Shown here: positions 43,989 through 52,177 of the stretch, in pieces
Numbering within the stretch: position 1 is the stretch's first letter
Layout: each line of letters starts with the position of its first letter
Assembly (NCBI RefSeq): GCF_023074075.1
Contig: NZ_JADPKT010000003.1
Location: 1-64,000 of the forward strand
DNA length: 64,000 bases
From: Bradyrhizobium sp. 138
GTDB taxonomy: Bacteria > Pseudomonadota > Alphaproteobacteria > Rhizobiales > Xanthobacteraceae
Direction: 5' to 3'
Notes under the pieces: model-generated
What the model saw: only the letters and a program-made list of their open reading frames with translations
The model's database searches: none
What the model was told of the DNA's origin: nothing
Made by a program: the position numbers and the translations under genes

Positions 43989-44681
43989 CTAGCGAATGAT
44001 GGCGATGCGCGCCTGCAGGCGGCGGACGCCGTAGGACGCGATACAGGAAATGGTGAAATAGACGACCGCTGCGAACAGATACATTTCGACCAGGCGCCCG
44101 TCGCGTTGCGCCACCTTGCTCGCCGCTCCCAGGAAGTCCGTGATCGAGAGGACGTAGACCAGCGAGGTATCCTGGAACAGCACGATGGTCTGCGTGATCA
44201 GAACCGGCAGCATGTTGCGGAAAGCCTGCGGCAGCACGACGTAGCGCATGGTCTGGGCGTAGGTCAGCCCGAGCGCGCTGGCCGCGGCCGGCTGGCCGCG
44301 CGAGATCGACTGGATGCCGGCGCGCATGATCTCGGAGAAATACGCCGCCTCGAACATGATGAAAGTGATGAGCGAGGATGCGAACGCGCCGACGCTGATC
44401 GGGCGCGAGGCGCCGGTCACCCACTGCCCGATATAGGGCACCAGGAAGTAGAACCAGAAGATGACCAGCACCAGCGGCAGCGAGCGCATGAAGTCGACAT
44501 AGACCCCCGCGATCCGGCCAAGCAGCTTGAGGCCGGACAGCCGCATCAGCGCGAGCGCCGTACCGAACACCAGGCCACCGAGGGCTGCGAGGCCCGTCAG
44601 CGTCAGTGTGAACGTCATGCCCTCGTAGAACAGATAAGGTAGCGCGCGGCGGATGACGTCGAAATCGAGATTGCCGAACAT
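43989..44681 (-). CDS. gltK: Amino acid ABC transporter permease (GltK-type)
   Basis: 230 residues with about five transmembrane helices. The HisMQ-type inner-membrane signature is visible in RMLPVLI-like stretches: FYEGMTFTLTLTGLAALGGL near the start and EIMRAGIQSISRGQPAAASA, the EAA loop contacting the ATPase. It follows the other permease with stop-start spacing of three bases, and precedes the ATPase by 12 bases, so the genes are tightly co-transcribed. Confidence 0.92.
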   Translation of the reverse strand: MFGNLDFDVIRRALPYLFYEGMTFTLTLTGLAALGGLVFGTALALMRLSGLKLLGRIAGVYVDFMRSLPLVLVIFWFYFLVPYIGQWVTGASRPISVGAFASSLITFIMFEAAYFSEIMRAGIQSISRGQPAAASALGLTYAQTMRYVVLPQAFRNMLPVLITQTIVLFQDTSLVYVLSITDFLGAASKVAQRDGRLVEMYLFAAVVYFTISCIASYGVRRLQARIAIIR

Positions 44682-44684
44682 CGC

Positions 44685-45416
44685 TTATTTCCCCGTGATG
44701 TAGCCGGGGATCGCGACCCAGCGCTCGAGGAAGCGCATCGCGGTCACGACGACGGCGTTGACGAGGAGGTAGAGGATGGTCGCGGCGGTGAAGGCCTCGA
44801 ACACCTGGAACGAGAATTCCTGCATCGAGCGCGCCTGTCCGGTCAGCTCGAGCAGGCCGATGGTGATCGCGACCGCCGTGTTCTTGATGGTGTTGAGGAA
44901 CTCGGACGTCAGCGGCGGCAGGATGATGCGGAACGCCATCGGCAGCAGCACGTAGCGATAGCCCTGCGTGGTGGTCAGGCCCAGCGCGGTTGCCGCCATC
45001 TTCTGTCCGCGCGGCAGTGAGCCGATGCCGGCCTGCAGCTGCACGGCCACGCGCGCCGACATGAAGAAGCCGACGCCGATCGCCGCGGTCCAGAACGGCG
45101 CGTTGGGCAATTGCTTCAGCCAGGTGCCGGCGCCTTTTGGCAGCAGTTCCGGCAGCACGAAGAACCACAGGAAGAGCTGCACGAGCAGCGGCATGTTGCG
45201 GAAGAATTCGACATAGGCAAAGCCGAACCAGTTCGCTCCCTTCGATGGCAGCGTACGCATCACGCCGACGAGCGAGCCGGTGATCAGCGCGATGACCCAG
45301 GCCAGCGCCGCGGTCTTGAGGGTCAGCGCCAGGCCCGACAGCAACATGTCGAGATAGGTGCCGGTCCCCATCGGGTTCGGCTGGAAAAAGATTCCCCAGT
45401 TCCAGTTATAGTTCAC
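44685..45416 (-). CDS. gltJ: Amino acid ABC transporter permease (GltJ-type)
   Basis: 243 residues from a GTG at 45416 (GGGGGAC just upstream). The EAA loop region is VQLQAGIGSLPRGQKMAATA and LGLTTTQGYRYVLLPMAFRI. NYNWNWGIFFQP... opens the protein as in GltJ-type permeases, then come five helices. It pairs with the GltK-type permease to form the channel. Separated from the binding-protein gene by 128 bp holding a strong hairpin (45505-45534). Confidence 0.92.
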   Translation of the reverse strand: MNYNWNWGIFFQPNPMGTGTYLDMLLSGLALTLKTAALAWVIALITGSLVGVMRTLPSKGANWFGFAYVEFFRNMPLLVQLFLWFFVLPELLPKGAGTWLKQLPNAPFWTAAIGVGFFMSARVAVQLQAGIGSLPRGQKMAATALGLTTTQGYRYVLLPMAFRIILPPLTSEFLNTIKNTAVAITIGLLELTGQARSMQEFSFQVFEAFTAATILYLLVNAVVVTAMRFLERWVAIPGYITGK

Positions 45417-45504
45417 GTGTCCCCCGCGCGAACGCGCCAGTCATGGATGTCCCGGCGCCTATGCAAATGTCCGGCCATTCTCCCTCCAGAAGGGCCGAAA
45501 TGTA

Positions 45505-45534
45505 CCGTCTCTCCCCGCACGCGGGGAGAGACGG
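45505..45534. promoter_or_regulatory. Intra-operon hairpin between binding protein and permease genes
   Basis: CCGTCTCTCCCCGC-AC-GCGGGGAGAGACGG has perfect 14-bp arms with a 2-base loop. Placed between gltI- and gltJ-type genes it could protect the upstream message or attenuate the permease, giving more binding protein than channel, as REP-like elements do in other ABC operons. Confidence 0.7.
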
Positions 45535-45544
45535 ATAGCGCATC

Positions 45545-46456
45545 TTACTTGTAATCGTCCGGGTTCGGCGAGTCCGTTGGCTTGGCGAACTCGTTTTTCA
45601 GCTCGGCCGAGATCGGGGTGTTGAGGTTCAGCCCCTTCGGCGGGATCTTCTGGGTGAACCACTTGTTGTAGATCTTCTCGGCCTCGCCGGAGGTGTAGAG
45701 CGCGGCGGTCGCCGCATCCACAACCTTCTTGAAGGCAGCGTCGTCCTTGCGCAGCATGATGCCATAGGGCTCCGGCTTGGAGAACGCATCCTTGGAGATG
45801 ACGTAGTCATCCGAGTTCTTCGAGCCGGCGACGAGGCTCGCGAGCAGGATGTCGTCCATCACGAAGGCGATCGCGCGGTCGGTCTCGACCATCAGGAAGG
45901 CTTCGGCATGATCCTTGGCCGGGATGATGTTGGCGCCGAGGCTCTTGGCGACGTTGGCCTCGGTGAGCTGCTTGATGTTGGTGGTGCCGGCAGTCGAGAC
46001 CACGGTTTTGCCCTTGAGGTCCTCGATCGACTTCAGGCCGCTCGACTTCTTGAAGACGTAGCGGCTGGCGGTCAAATAGTGGGTGTTGGTGAAGGCGACC
46101 TGCTTCTGGCGCTCGGCATTGTTGGTGGTCGAGCCGCATTCGAGGTCGATCGTCCCGTTCGCCATCAGCGGGATACGGGTCGCCGACGTCACCGGGTTGA
46201 GCTTGACCTCGAGCTTGTCGAGCTTGAGCTCCTTCTTCACCGCGTCGACGATCTTGTGACAAATGTCCATGGCGAAGCCGACCGGCTTCTGGTTGTCGTC
46301 GAGATAGGAGAACGGGATCGAGGAGTCGCGGAAGCCGAGCGTGATCGCGCCGGTGTCCTTGATGTTCTTCAGCGTGCCGGTCAGCTCCTGGGCCCCGGCC
46401 TGGCTGACGGCGAAGGTCGCGGCGAGCGCGAGCCCAATGCTACGGAAATGTTTCAC
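45545..46456 (-). CDS. gltI: Glutamate/aspartate-binding periplasmic protein (GltI-type)
   Basis: 303 residues from a GTG at 46456, supported by AAAGGGGACAAAAAA upstream. Signal peptide residues 1-22 end in SQAGAQ. The binding-protein fold shows TLKNIKDTGAITLGFRDSSI, GFAMDICHKIVDAVKKELK, IPLMANGTIDLECGSTTNN and MVETDRAIAFVMDDILLASL, matching the GltI/AatJ family that binds glutamate and aspartate. First gene of the transporter operon, 86 bp after the M20 peptidase on the same strand. Confidence 0.94.
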   Translation of the reverse strand: MKHFRSIGLALAATFAVSQAGAQELTGTLKNIKDTGAITLGFRDSSIPFSYLDDNQKPVGFAMDICHKIVDAVKKELKLDKLEVKLNPVTSATRIPLMANGTIDLECGSTTNNAERQKQVAFTNTHYLTASRYVFKKSSGLKSIEDLKGKTVVSTAGTTNIKQLTEANVAKSLGANIIPAKDHAEAFLMVETDRAIAFVMDDILLASLVAGSKNSDDYVISKDAFSKPEPYGIMLRKDDAAFKKVVDAATAALYTSGEAEKIYNKWFTQKIPPKGLNLNTPISAELKNEFAKPTDSPNPDDYK

Positions 46457-46542
46457 TTTTTTGTCCCCTTTCAGGATGATGCGGCCGGATGCAAGCACAA
46501 ATCGGCCCGGATTAGAATGTGACTTTTGGCTGGATCAAAGGC

Positions 46543-47940
46543 TCAGGTTAACGGGCTCGTCAGGGGTCCTGGCAATTGGCCGAGATCCCAGAACAGCCCG
46601 GCCATCACCGTCAAGGCCTCTTCGGTCAATGGCAGCAGGATGTGCTCATTGGGCGCATGCTGGGAGCAGCCGGGATAGGAGTGCGGGACCCAGATCGTCG
46701 GCAGGCCCAGGATCTCGGAGAAAACGTCATTGGGCAGCGAGCCGCCGAAATTCGGCAGCACCGCCGGCGCCTTGCCGGTGGTCTCCTGCACCGAATCCGC
46801 CGCCCATTTGATCCAGGGGCTGTCGAAGTCTGTGCGCGATGCAGCAAAGCTCTGGGCCGCCCGCACCTCGACCATCGGAAAACCCTTTGCGACCAGATGG
46901 GCGCGGATGGACTCGATCAGCCCATCAATTTTGGTGCCGACCACAAAGCGCAGTTGCAGCACGGCATTGGCATGGCCGGGAATGGCGTTGGCCGGTTTTT
47001 CGATATTGCCGGACGACATCGCCAGCACTTCCAGCGTATTCCAGGCGTAGAGCCGCTCGGCAGCCGAGAGCCCGTCCTCGCCCCAGTTCTCCGCCAGCGC
47101 CGGCTCGTCTTCAGTCGGCACGACCTGCACGTCGGCGAGATAGGAGCGGATCTGGTTGGTGAGCCGCGGCGGCTTCAAGGCGTCGAGCTGGAGGCGGCCG
47201 TGGCCGTCGACCAGCGTGGAGATCGCATTGACCAGAATGGTCGCCGGGTTGGCCAGCACGCCGCCCCAATTGCCGGAATGGTGACCGCCATCGCGCAGGC
47301 TCACATCCAGATGAATGCGGATACCGCCGCGGCAGCCGAGGAACAAGGTCGGGCGGTCGGCGGACAGCCGCGGCCCATCGGAGGCCATGAACAGATCGGC
47401 CTTGAGCACGTCGCGATTGAGGTCGCAGACCTTGCCGAGATCGGGCGAGCCGATCTCCTCGCCCATCTCGACGATGAACTTGGCGTTGAAGCCGAGCTTG
47501 CCGCCACGGGCATCGCGCACCGCGCGCAGCGCCGCCATGTTGATGCTGTGCTGACCCTTGTTGTCGGCGGTGCCGCGGCCGTAGAGCCGCGTGCCGGCAA
47601 CCGTGGTCCGCCAGGGATCGCGCCCCTCACGCCACTCGCCTTCCATGCCGTCGACGACGTCGCCATGGCCATAAATCAGCACGGTGGGCGCCGTTGCGCT
47701 CTCGTGATGCTCGGCGAACAGGAAAGGCGCCTTGCCGCTGGGGGATTCGACGATACGACTGGTGAAATCCAGCGCCGCAAACGCCGGCTGCATCTCCTGC
47801 TCCAGATAGGCGCGCAGCTCGGCGCCGCGGGACGGGGTCTGGCTTTCGGTCTTGAAGGCGACGCGGCGGTCGAGCTCGGTGAGAAACGCGCCGGACTTGA
47901 AATCCTCACGGGCGCGGGCGATGGCGTCGGCTCTGATCAT
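46543..47940 (-). CDS. M20-family metallopeptidase / dipeptidase
   Basis: 465 residues of a dinuclear zinc peptidase. Ligands and catalytic residues are in VLIYGHGDVVDGMEGEW, YGRGTADNKGQHSINMAA, IVEMGEEIGSPDLGK, FMASDGPRLSADRP and PGCSQHAPNEHILLPL; the dimerisation domain carries DGGHHSGNWGG. It releases amino acids from small peptides in the cytoplasm. It is 86 bp upstream of the glutamate/aspartate transporter operon on the same strand, so peptide-derived acidic amino acids may be the shared theme. Confidence 0.92.
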   Translation of the reverse strand: MIRADAIARAREDFKSGAFLTELDRRVAFKTESQTPSRGAELRAYLEQEMQPAFAALDFTSRIVESPSGKAPFLFAEHHESATAPTVLIYGHGDVVDGMEGEWREGRDPWRTTVAGTRLYGRGTADNKGQHSINMAALRAVRDARGGKLGFNAKFIVEMGEEIGSPDLGKVCDLNRDVLKADLFMASDGPRLSADRPTLFLGCRGGIRIHLDVSLRDGGHHSGNWGGVLANPATILVNAISTLVDGHGRLQLDALKPPRLTNQIRSYLADVQVVPTEDEPALAENWGEDGLSAAERLYAWNTLEVLAMSSGNIEKPANAIPGHANAVLQLRFVVGTKIDGLIESIRAHLVAKGFPMVEVRAAQSFAASRTDFDSPWIKWAADSVQETTGKAPAVLPNFGGSLPNDVFSEILGLPTIWVPHSYPGCSQHAPNEHILLPLTEEALTVMAGLFWDLGQLPGPLTSPLT

Positions 47941-48020
47941 GACGTGCTTTTCGAGACTTTGAGACGAAGGACCTTACCCGACATGGGGTGGCCTTCGAAA
48001 GTGGCGGGGGCTTGGATCGT

Positions 48021-48053
48021 TCTTGTAGTTCTCTTGTAGTTCTCTTGGGATTT
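48021..48053. repeat. 11-bp tandem repeat
   Basis: TCTTGTAGTTC occurs twice in unbroken tandem (48021-48031, 48032-48042), followed by a partial third unit, TCTTGGGATTT. It lies in the divergent gap upstream of the M20 peptidase. Confidence 0.8.
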
Positions 48054-48142
48054 CGTCCTTGCATCCCCAGGATTGGCTTGCCAAGCACAGCTGCGACGCC
48101 GACTTTGGCCTTGCCAAGCGCAAGCGATATGCAAGAACTTCG

Positions 48143-48174
48143 CCAAGTTCGGGCGCAACCAAGTTCGGGCGCAC
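48143..48174. repeat. 16-bp tandem repeat upstream of the flavin monooxygenase gene
   Basis: CCAAGTTCGGGCGCAA and CCAAGTTCGGGCGCAC differ only in the last base and are directly adjacent, 47-78 bp before the ATG of the downstream gene. A paired regulator site is possible. Confidence 0.8.
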
Positions 48175-48220
48175 ATCTACCATTCGAAGAGCGCTCAGTA
48201 CAGAGCGCCGGGAAAGCAGC

Positions 48221-49618
48221 ATGGCCAAGCAGATCAGGCTCAACGCCTTCGCGATGAATTGTGTCGCACACCAGTCACCTGGCCTATGGACCCATCCGCG
48301 CGACCGCACCGCCGAGTATAACCGCCTGCCCTACTGGATCGATCTCGCCAAGACGCTGGAGCGGGGCCGTTTCGACGGGCTGTTCCTGGCCGACGTGCTC
48401 GGGGTCTACGACGTCTATGGCAACAGCCCTGACGCGGCCTTGCGCAACGCAGCACAGACGCCGTCAAACGAGCCGCTGCTGCTGCTCTCGGCGATGGCCG
48501 CGGTGACGCAAAATCTCGGCTTCGGCGTGACCAGCAATCTGTCGTTCGAGCCGCCCTACCCGTTCGCACGGCGAATGTCGACGCTCGATCATCTCACCGA
48601 GGGCCGGATCGGCTGGAATGTCGTCACCGGCTATCTCGACAGCGCCGCGCGCGGCGCCGGCAAGGACAAGCAGACCGGACACGACGACCGCTACGACATC
48701 GCCGACGAATATATGGACGTCGTCTACAAGCTCTGGGAAGGAAGCTGGGAGGACGACGCCGTGCTGCGCGACCGCAAGCGCGGTATCTTCACCGATCCCA
48801 CAAAGGTTCATCGCGTCAATCATGAGGGCGCGAACTACCGCATCAACAACACCATCCATCTCAGTGAGCCCTCGCCCCAGCGCACGCCCGTGCTGTACCA
48901 GGCCGGCACCTCGCCGCGCGGCCGGCAGTTCGCGGCCAAGCATGCCGAATGCGTGTTCATGTCGGGACCGTCGGCCAAGGTGATCGGCCCCCGCGTCTCC
49001 GCGATCCGCCAGGAGGCGGCCGCGATTGGCCGCAACCCCGCCGAGATCCTGATGTTTTCGATGATGACGATCATCCTCGGCCGAACCGAAGCCGAAGCGA
49101 AGGAAAAATACGCCGACTATCGCCGCCACATCAGCCCCGAAGGCGCGCTGGCGCTGATGTCGGGATGGACCGGCGTCGACTTCTCCGGCTACGACCTCGA
49201 TCAGCAGGTGCGTCACGTCCAGAACGACGCCGGCCGCAGCGCCATGGATAATGTCACTCGCGCCGATCCCGATCGGATCTGGACCGTGCGCGATGTTATC
49301 GAGCATGTCGGCATCGGCGGCGCCGGGCCTGTCGTGGTCGGCACGCCGGAGATGGTCGCCGACAAGATCGAGGACTGGTTCGAGAAGACCGACGTCGACG
49401 GCCTCAACGTTGCCTTCGCGATCTCGCCCGGCGATTTCGAGGACATCGCCGACATGCTGGTGCCAGAGCTGACCCGGCGCGGGCGGTACAAGAGCGAGTA
49501 TGCCAAGGGCACGCTGCGGGAGAAGCTGTTTGGCGGCGGTCGTGCGAGGCTCGACGCGCCGCATCCGGCGGCGGGTTATCGGGTGGGGAAGAAGGGGGCT
49601 AACGTCCCCACGCTGTAA
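48221..49618 (+). CDS. FMN-dependent LLM-class monooxygenase (NtaA/SnaA/DszA family)
   Basis: 465 residues of a flavin-dependent TIM-barrel monooxygenase that takes reduced FMN from a partner reductase. Characteristic stretches are LFLADVLGVYDVYG, PPYPFARRMSTLDHLTEGRI and GWNVVTGYLDSAARG, RYDIADEYMDVVYKLWEGSW, and PVLYQAGTSPRGRQFAAKHA. Family members attack sulfonates, dibenzothiophene sulfone or aminopolycarboxylates. No reductase partner is adjacent. GGGAAAGCAGC precedes the ATG. Confidence 0.9.
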   Translation: MAKQIRLNAFAMNCVAHQSPGLWTHPRDRTAEYNRLPYWIDLAKTLERGRFDGLFLADVLGVYDVYGNSPDAALRNAAQTPSNEPLLLLSAMAAVTQNLGFGVTSNLSFEPPYPFARRMSTLDHLTEGRIGWNVVTGYLDSAARGAGKDKQTGHDDRYDIADEYMDVVYKLWEGSWEDDAVLRDRKRGIFTDPTKVHRVNHEGANYRINNTIHLSEPSPQRTPVLYQAGTSPRGRQFAAKHAECVFMSGPSAKVIGPRVSAIRQEAAAIGRNPAEILMFSMMTIILGRTEAEAKEKYADYRRHISPEGALALMSGWTGVDFSGYDLDQQVRHVQNDAGRSAMDNVTRADPDRIWTVRDVIEHVGIGGAGPVVVGTPEMVADKIEDWFEKTDVDGLNVAFAISPGDFEDIADMLVPELTRRGRYKSEYAKGTLREKLFGGGRARLDAPHPAAGYRVGKKGANVPTL

Positions 49619-49623
49619 GTCCC

Positions 49624-49750
49624 GTCATCCTGAGGCGCGAGACCGGCGGTGCATGCACCGCTGGTCGAGCCTCGAAGGATGAACGGCCGGGCTGACAGCC
49701 GGGCCGTCGCCCTTCGAGGCCTCCGCTACGTTCCGGCACCTCAGGGTGAC
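49624..49750. repeat. Nested inverted-repeat element
   Basis: Outer arms GTCATCCTGAGG (49624) and CCTCAGGGTGAC (49739-49750) pair with one mismatch. Inside them GCCTCGAAGG (49669-49678) pairs with CCTTCGAGGC (49711-49720), and between those an ACGGCCGGGCT/AGCCGGGCCGT hairpin is centred near 49695. Together it would fold into one long three-part stem, located between convergent genes. Confidence 0.82.
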
Positions 49751-49796
49751 GGTGGAAGAGCCGGAGGACACTGTCACCGCATTTCTTAGCGAGCAC

Positions 49797-51458
49797 TCAG
49801 ACCTTCCCGTCCACCATGACCTCGATCAGCTTGGTCCCCGGCCGATTGAACGCCGACGCCAGCGTCGCCTTCAGCTCGCCGGGATCACTGATCCTGATCG
49901 CCTCGCAGCCGAGCGCCTTGGCGATTCCGGCAAAGTCCACCGGCGGATCGACGAAATCCATGCCGACGTAATTGTCATCGCCGTGGAAGGCGAGCAGGCG
50001 CTGCTTGATGATGCGATAGCCGCCATTGTTGGCGATGACGAGGTTGAGCGGCAGCTTGTGGTGCGCCGCAGTCCACAGCGACTGAATCGAGTACATCGCG
50101 CTGCCATCGCCCGAGAAGCAGACGACGGGGCGATCAGGATTGGCGATGCTGGCGCCGACCGAGGCCGGCAGGCCCCAGCCGATGCCGCCGGAGGCAAGGC
50201 CGTGATAGCCATAGCGATCGCGGTGCGGACGCAGCGCCGTAACCTGGCGGCTCGAGGTGAGGCCCTCGTCGACCAGGATGGCATTGTCAGGCATGGCCTC
50301 GACCATTTGCAGCACCAGGAAGTCCGGATCGATGGGGCTGCGGCCCGCGCTCCTGCCGATCTGCTCGACCAGGGCAGCGCGACGTGCGGTCCAAGTCTTT
50401 GGTGCGAGTTCGGCGAGACGCTGCTTGGCGCGGCCCGCGAGTGCGCCGCCGCCCATCTCCCTCAGCACCGGGATCAACGCGCGCAGCGTCTCCTTCAAAT
50501 CCGCCTTCAGGGCGATCTCGGCGCCGTAGTTTTTGGCGATCTCCCAATCGACGAGACCGATCTGCACGATGCCGAGACCATCAGGCAGCGCATCCACCTC
50601 GCTATGGACCGACATGCGCAAGGGATCGCCGCCGAGCGCGATCAGGAGGTCGTAGGGCGCTAGCGTATCGCGCGCAACCTTCTGCACCCGCGCCAGCGTG
50701 CCGACGAAGCTCGGGCTCTCCGAGAGGAAGTGCGATCCATAGGGCGTCGAGGATTGGTAAGCGGCTGCGCCGAGCAGCTCGGCGAGCTCGGCCGCCTCCT
50801 TCAGTGCATCGCTCTTGACCACCTCGTCCATGGTGACGATGACGGGACGCTCCGCCCTAAGAAGCCGCGCGGCAAAGGCTTTCAACGCCTCGTCCGACGG
50901 CCTTACGCGCGTGTCGATGCGGGTGGAGCGACCGAGATCGATGCCGGCCTCGCTGTTGAGGATGTCTCCGGGTAGCGAAATGAATACCGGCCCGGTCGGC
51001 GGCGTGGTCGCGACCTTGGCGGCGCGGCGGACGATGCGGGGCAAATCCTCCAGCCGTGTCACCTCCACCGCCCACTTCACCAGCGGCTCTGCCATCCGCA
51101 CCAAGGGGCCATACAGCACCGGCTCCATCAGGCCGTGGCCCTGCTCCTGCTGTCCCGCGGTCAGGATCATCGGCGTGCCCGTGAACTGGGCGTTGTAGAG
51201 CGAACCCATCGCGTTGCCGAGTCCCGGCGCAACATGGACGTTGCAGGCGACGAGTTTTCCCGAGGCGCGGCTATAGCCATCGGCGATAGCGACCACCAGG
51301 CTCTCCTGCATCGCCATGACATAGGTCAGATCGGGATGGTCCTTCAGCGCATGCATGATCGGCAACTCGGTGGTACCAGGATTGCCGAACAGATGCGTGA
51401 TGCCCTCGTCCTTGAGCAGCGCGAGAAAGGCGGAGCGGCCGGTGATCTTGTTCTTCAT
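49797..51458 (-). CDS. Thiamine-diphosphate enzyme, benzoylformate-decarboxylase-like
   Basis: 553 residues. Closest family pattern is benzoylformate decarboxylase: FGNPGTTELPIM (Glu for cofactor activation), YVMAMQESLVVAIADGYSRA, NVHVAPGLGNAMGSLYN and TPMILTAGQQEQGHG. The TPP motif is GDGSAMYSIQSLWTAAHHKL to IANNGG. The position equivalent to S26 of the Pseudomonas enzyme is T here (NPGT), so the substrate may differ. GGAGGAAAC precedes the ATG at 51458. Next to an aldehyde dehydrogenase further along, an aryl-glyoxylate or 2-oxoacid route is possible. Confidence 0.85.
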   Translation of the reverse strand: MKNKITGRSAFLALLKDEGITHLFGNPGTTELPIMHALKDHPDLTYVMAMQESLVVAIADGYSRASGKLVACNVHVAPGLGNAMGSLYNAQFTGTPMILTAGQQEQGHGLMEPVLYGPLVRMAEPLVKWAVEVTRLEDLPRIVRRAAKVATTPPTGPVFISLPGDILNSEAGIDLGRSTRIDTRVRPSDEALKAFAARLLRAERPVIVTMDEVVKSDALKEAAELAELLGAAAYQSSTPYGSHFLSESPSFVGTLARVQKVARDTLAPYDLLIALGGDPLRMSVHSEVDALPDGLGIVQIGLVDWEIAKNYGAEIALKADLKETLRALIPVLREMGGGALAGRAKQRLAELAPKTWTARRAALVEQIGRSAGRSPIDPDFLVLQMVEAMPDNAILVDEGLTSSRQVTALRPHRDRYGYHGLASGGIGWGLPASVGASIANPDRPVVCFSGDGSAMYSIQSLWTAAHHKLPLNLVIANNGGYRIIKQRLLAFHGDDNYVGMDFVDPPVDFAGIAKALGCEAIRISDPGELKATLASAFNRPGTKLIEVMVDGKV

Positions 51459-51569
51459 GTTTCCTCCAGGAACGGACGTTGCCGCAAGGACGAAAGACAT
51501 GATGGCCGAAATTTCGGGAGGCGCGCAAGGAAGCGCGGTCATGTCTGCGTTGCGTGGGCGCGCAGCGCC

Positions 51570-52073
51570 CTACATCTCCTCCCGCCCCAATTCGAACGGA
51601 TCCTCGCCGCCCGCACGCTTCTTCTTTTTCGAGCGTTGCCAGACCACGCCGGGAAAACCCTTCAGCGGCACCAGCGGCTCGCCGGTATAGGCCCATTCCT
51701 GCAGCTCTTCGATCGCGATGTGATAGAGCGGCTGCCGGCCGGTGCGCTCGTTGAACAGCGCACGTGGGATATTGACCATGTGCGGTCCGCGGGGGCGCTC
51801 ATAGGCGATCGGCGTGCCGCAATGCGAGCAGAAGCTGCGGGTGGTCTTGGTGGCCTTGTCCTCGTAGCGGGTGAGCGCCGTCTTGCCTGAAATAATGCGA
51901 AAGCGCTTCTTCCAGCTTCCGACATAGGTGGCGTAGGCCGCGCCGTGGGCGCGGCGGCTGGCGGCGGAGTGATCGTGCCAGGCCCAGCGCGCAGGGATGT
52001 CGATCTCGAAGGTGACCTTGCCGCAGAGGCATTGGCCGGTGGCTATCCCTGCAGCAACTGCGGCTTTGGCCAT
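51570..52073 (-). CDS. GFA-family (glutathione-dependent formaldehyde-activating) protein
   Basis: 167 residues with two CxC/CxxC zinc pairs, GQCLCGKVTFEID and FCSHCGTPIAYER, typical of the GFA/CENP-V fold. Family members bind zinc and sometimes form glutathione adducts; the real activity is often unproven. The C-terminus is Lys/Arg-rich. ATG 52073 follows GGAGAGACTTCA. Between the BFD-like gene and an Old Yellow Enzyme, with an inverted-repeat element just upstream. Confidence 0.88.
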   Translation of the reverse strand: MAKAAVAAGIATGQCLCGKVTFEIDIPARWAWHDHSAASRRAHGAAYATYVGSWKKRFRIISGKTALTRYEDKATKTTRSFCSHCGTPIAYERPRGPHMVNIPRALFNERTGRQPLYHIAIEELQEWAYTGEPLVPLKGFPGVVWQRSKKKKRAGGEDPFELGREEM

Positions 52074-52103
52074 TGAAGTCTCTCCGTCGTCATTGCGAGC
52101 GCA

Positions 52104-52150
52104 GCGATATCCGGGAAAAGTCTCGCTCGGACGAAGATCCCGGATATCGC
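52104..52150. repeat. Inverted repeat between the GFA and Old Yellow Enzyme genes
   Basis: GCGATATCCGGGA (52104-52116) and TCCCGGATATCGC (52138-52150) are perfect 13-bp arms around a 21-base loop containing GTCTCGCTCGG. Both flanking genes are on the minus strand, so it lies after the Old Yellow Enzyme gene and may end its transcript. Confidence 0.8.
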
Positions 52151-52177
52151 TTCCGCTCATCCGGGCTACGAGATCAC

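Noticed and set aside
46576..48039. Plus-strand frame opposite the M20 peptidase
   Set aside because: Shadow of the peptidase; the minus strand has all zinc-ligand motifs.
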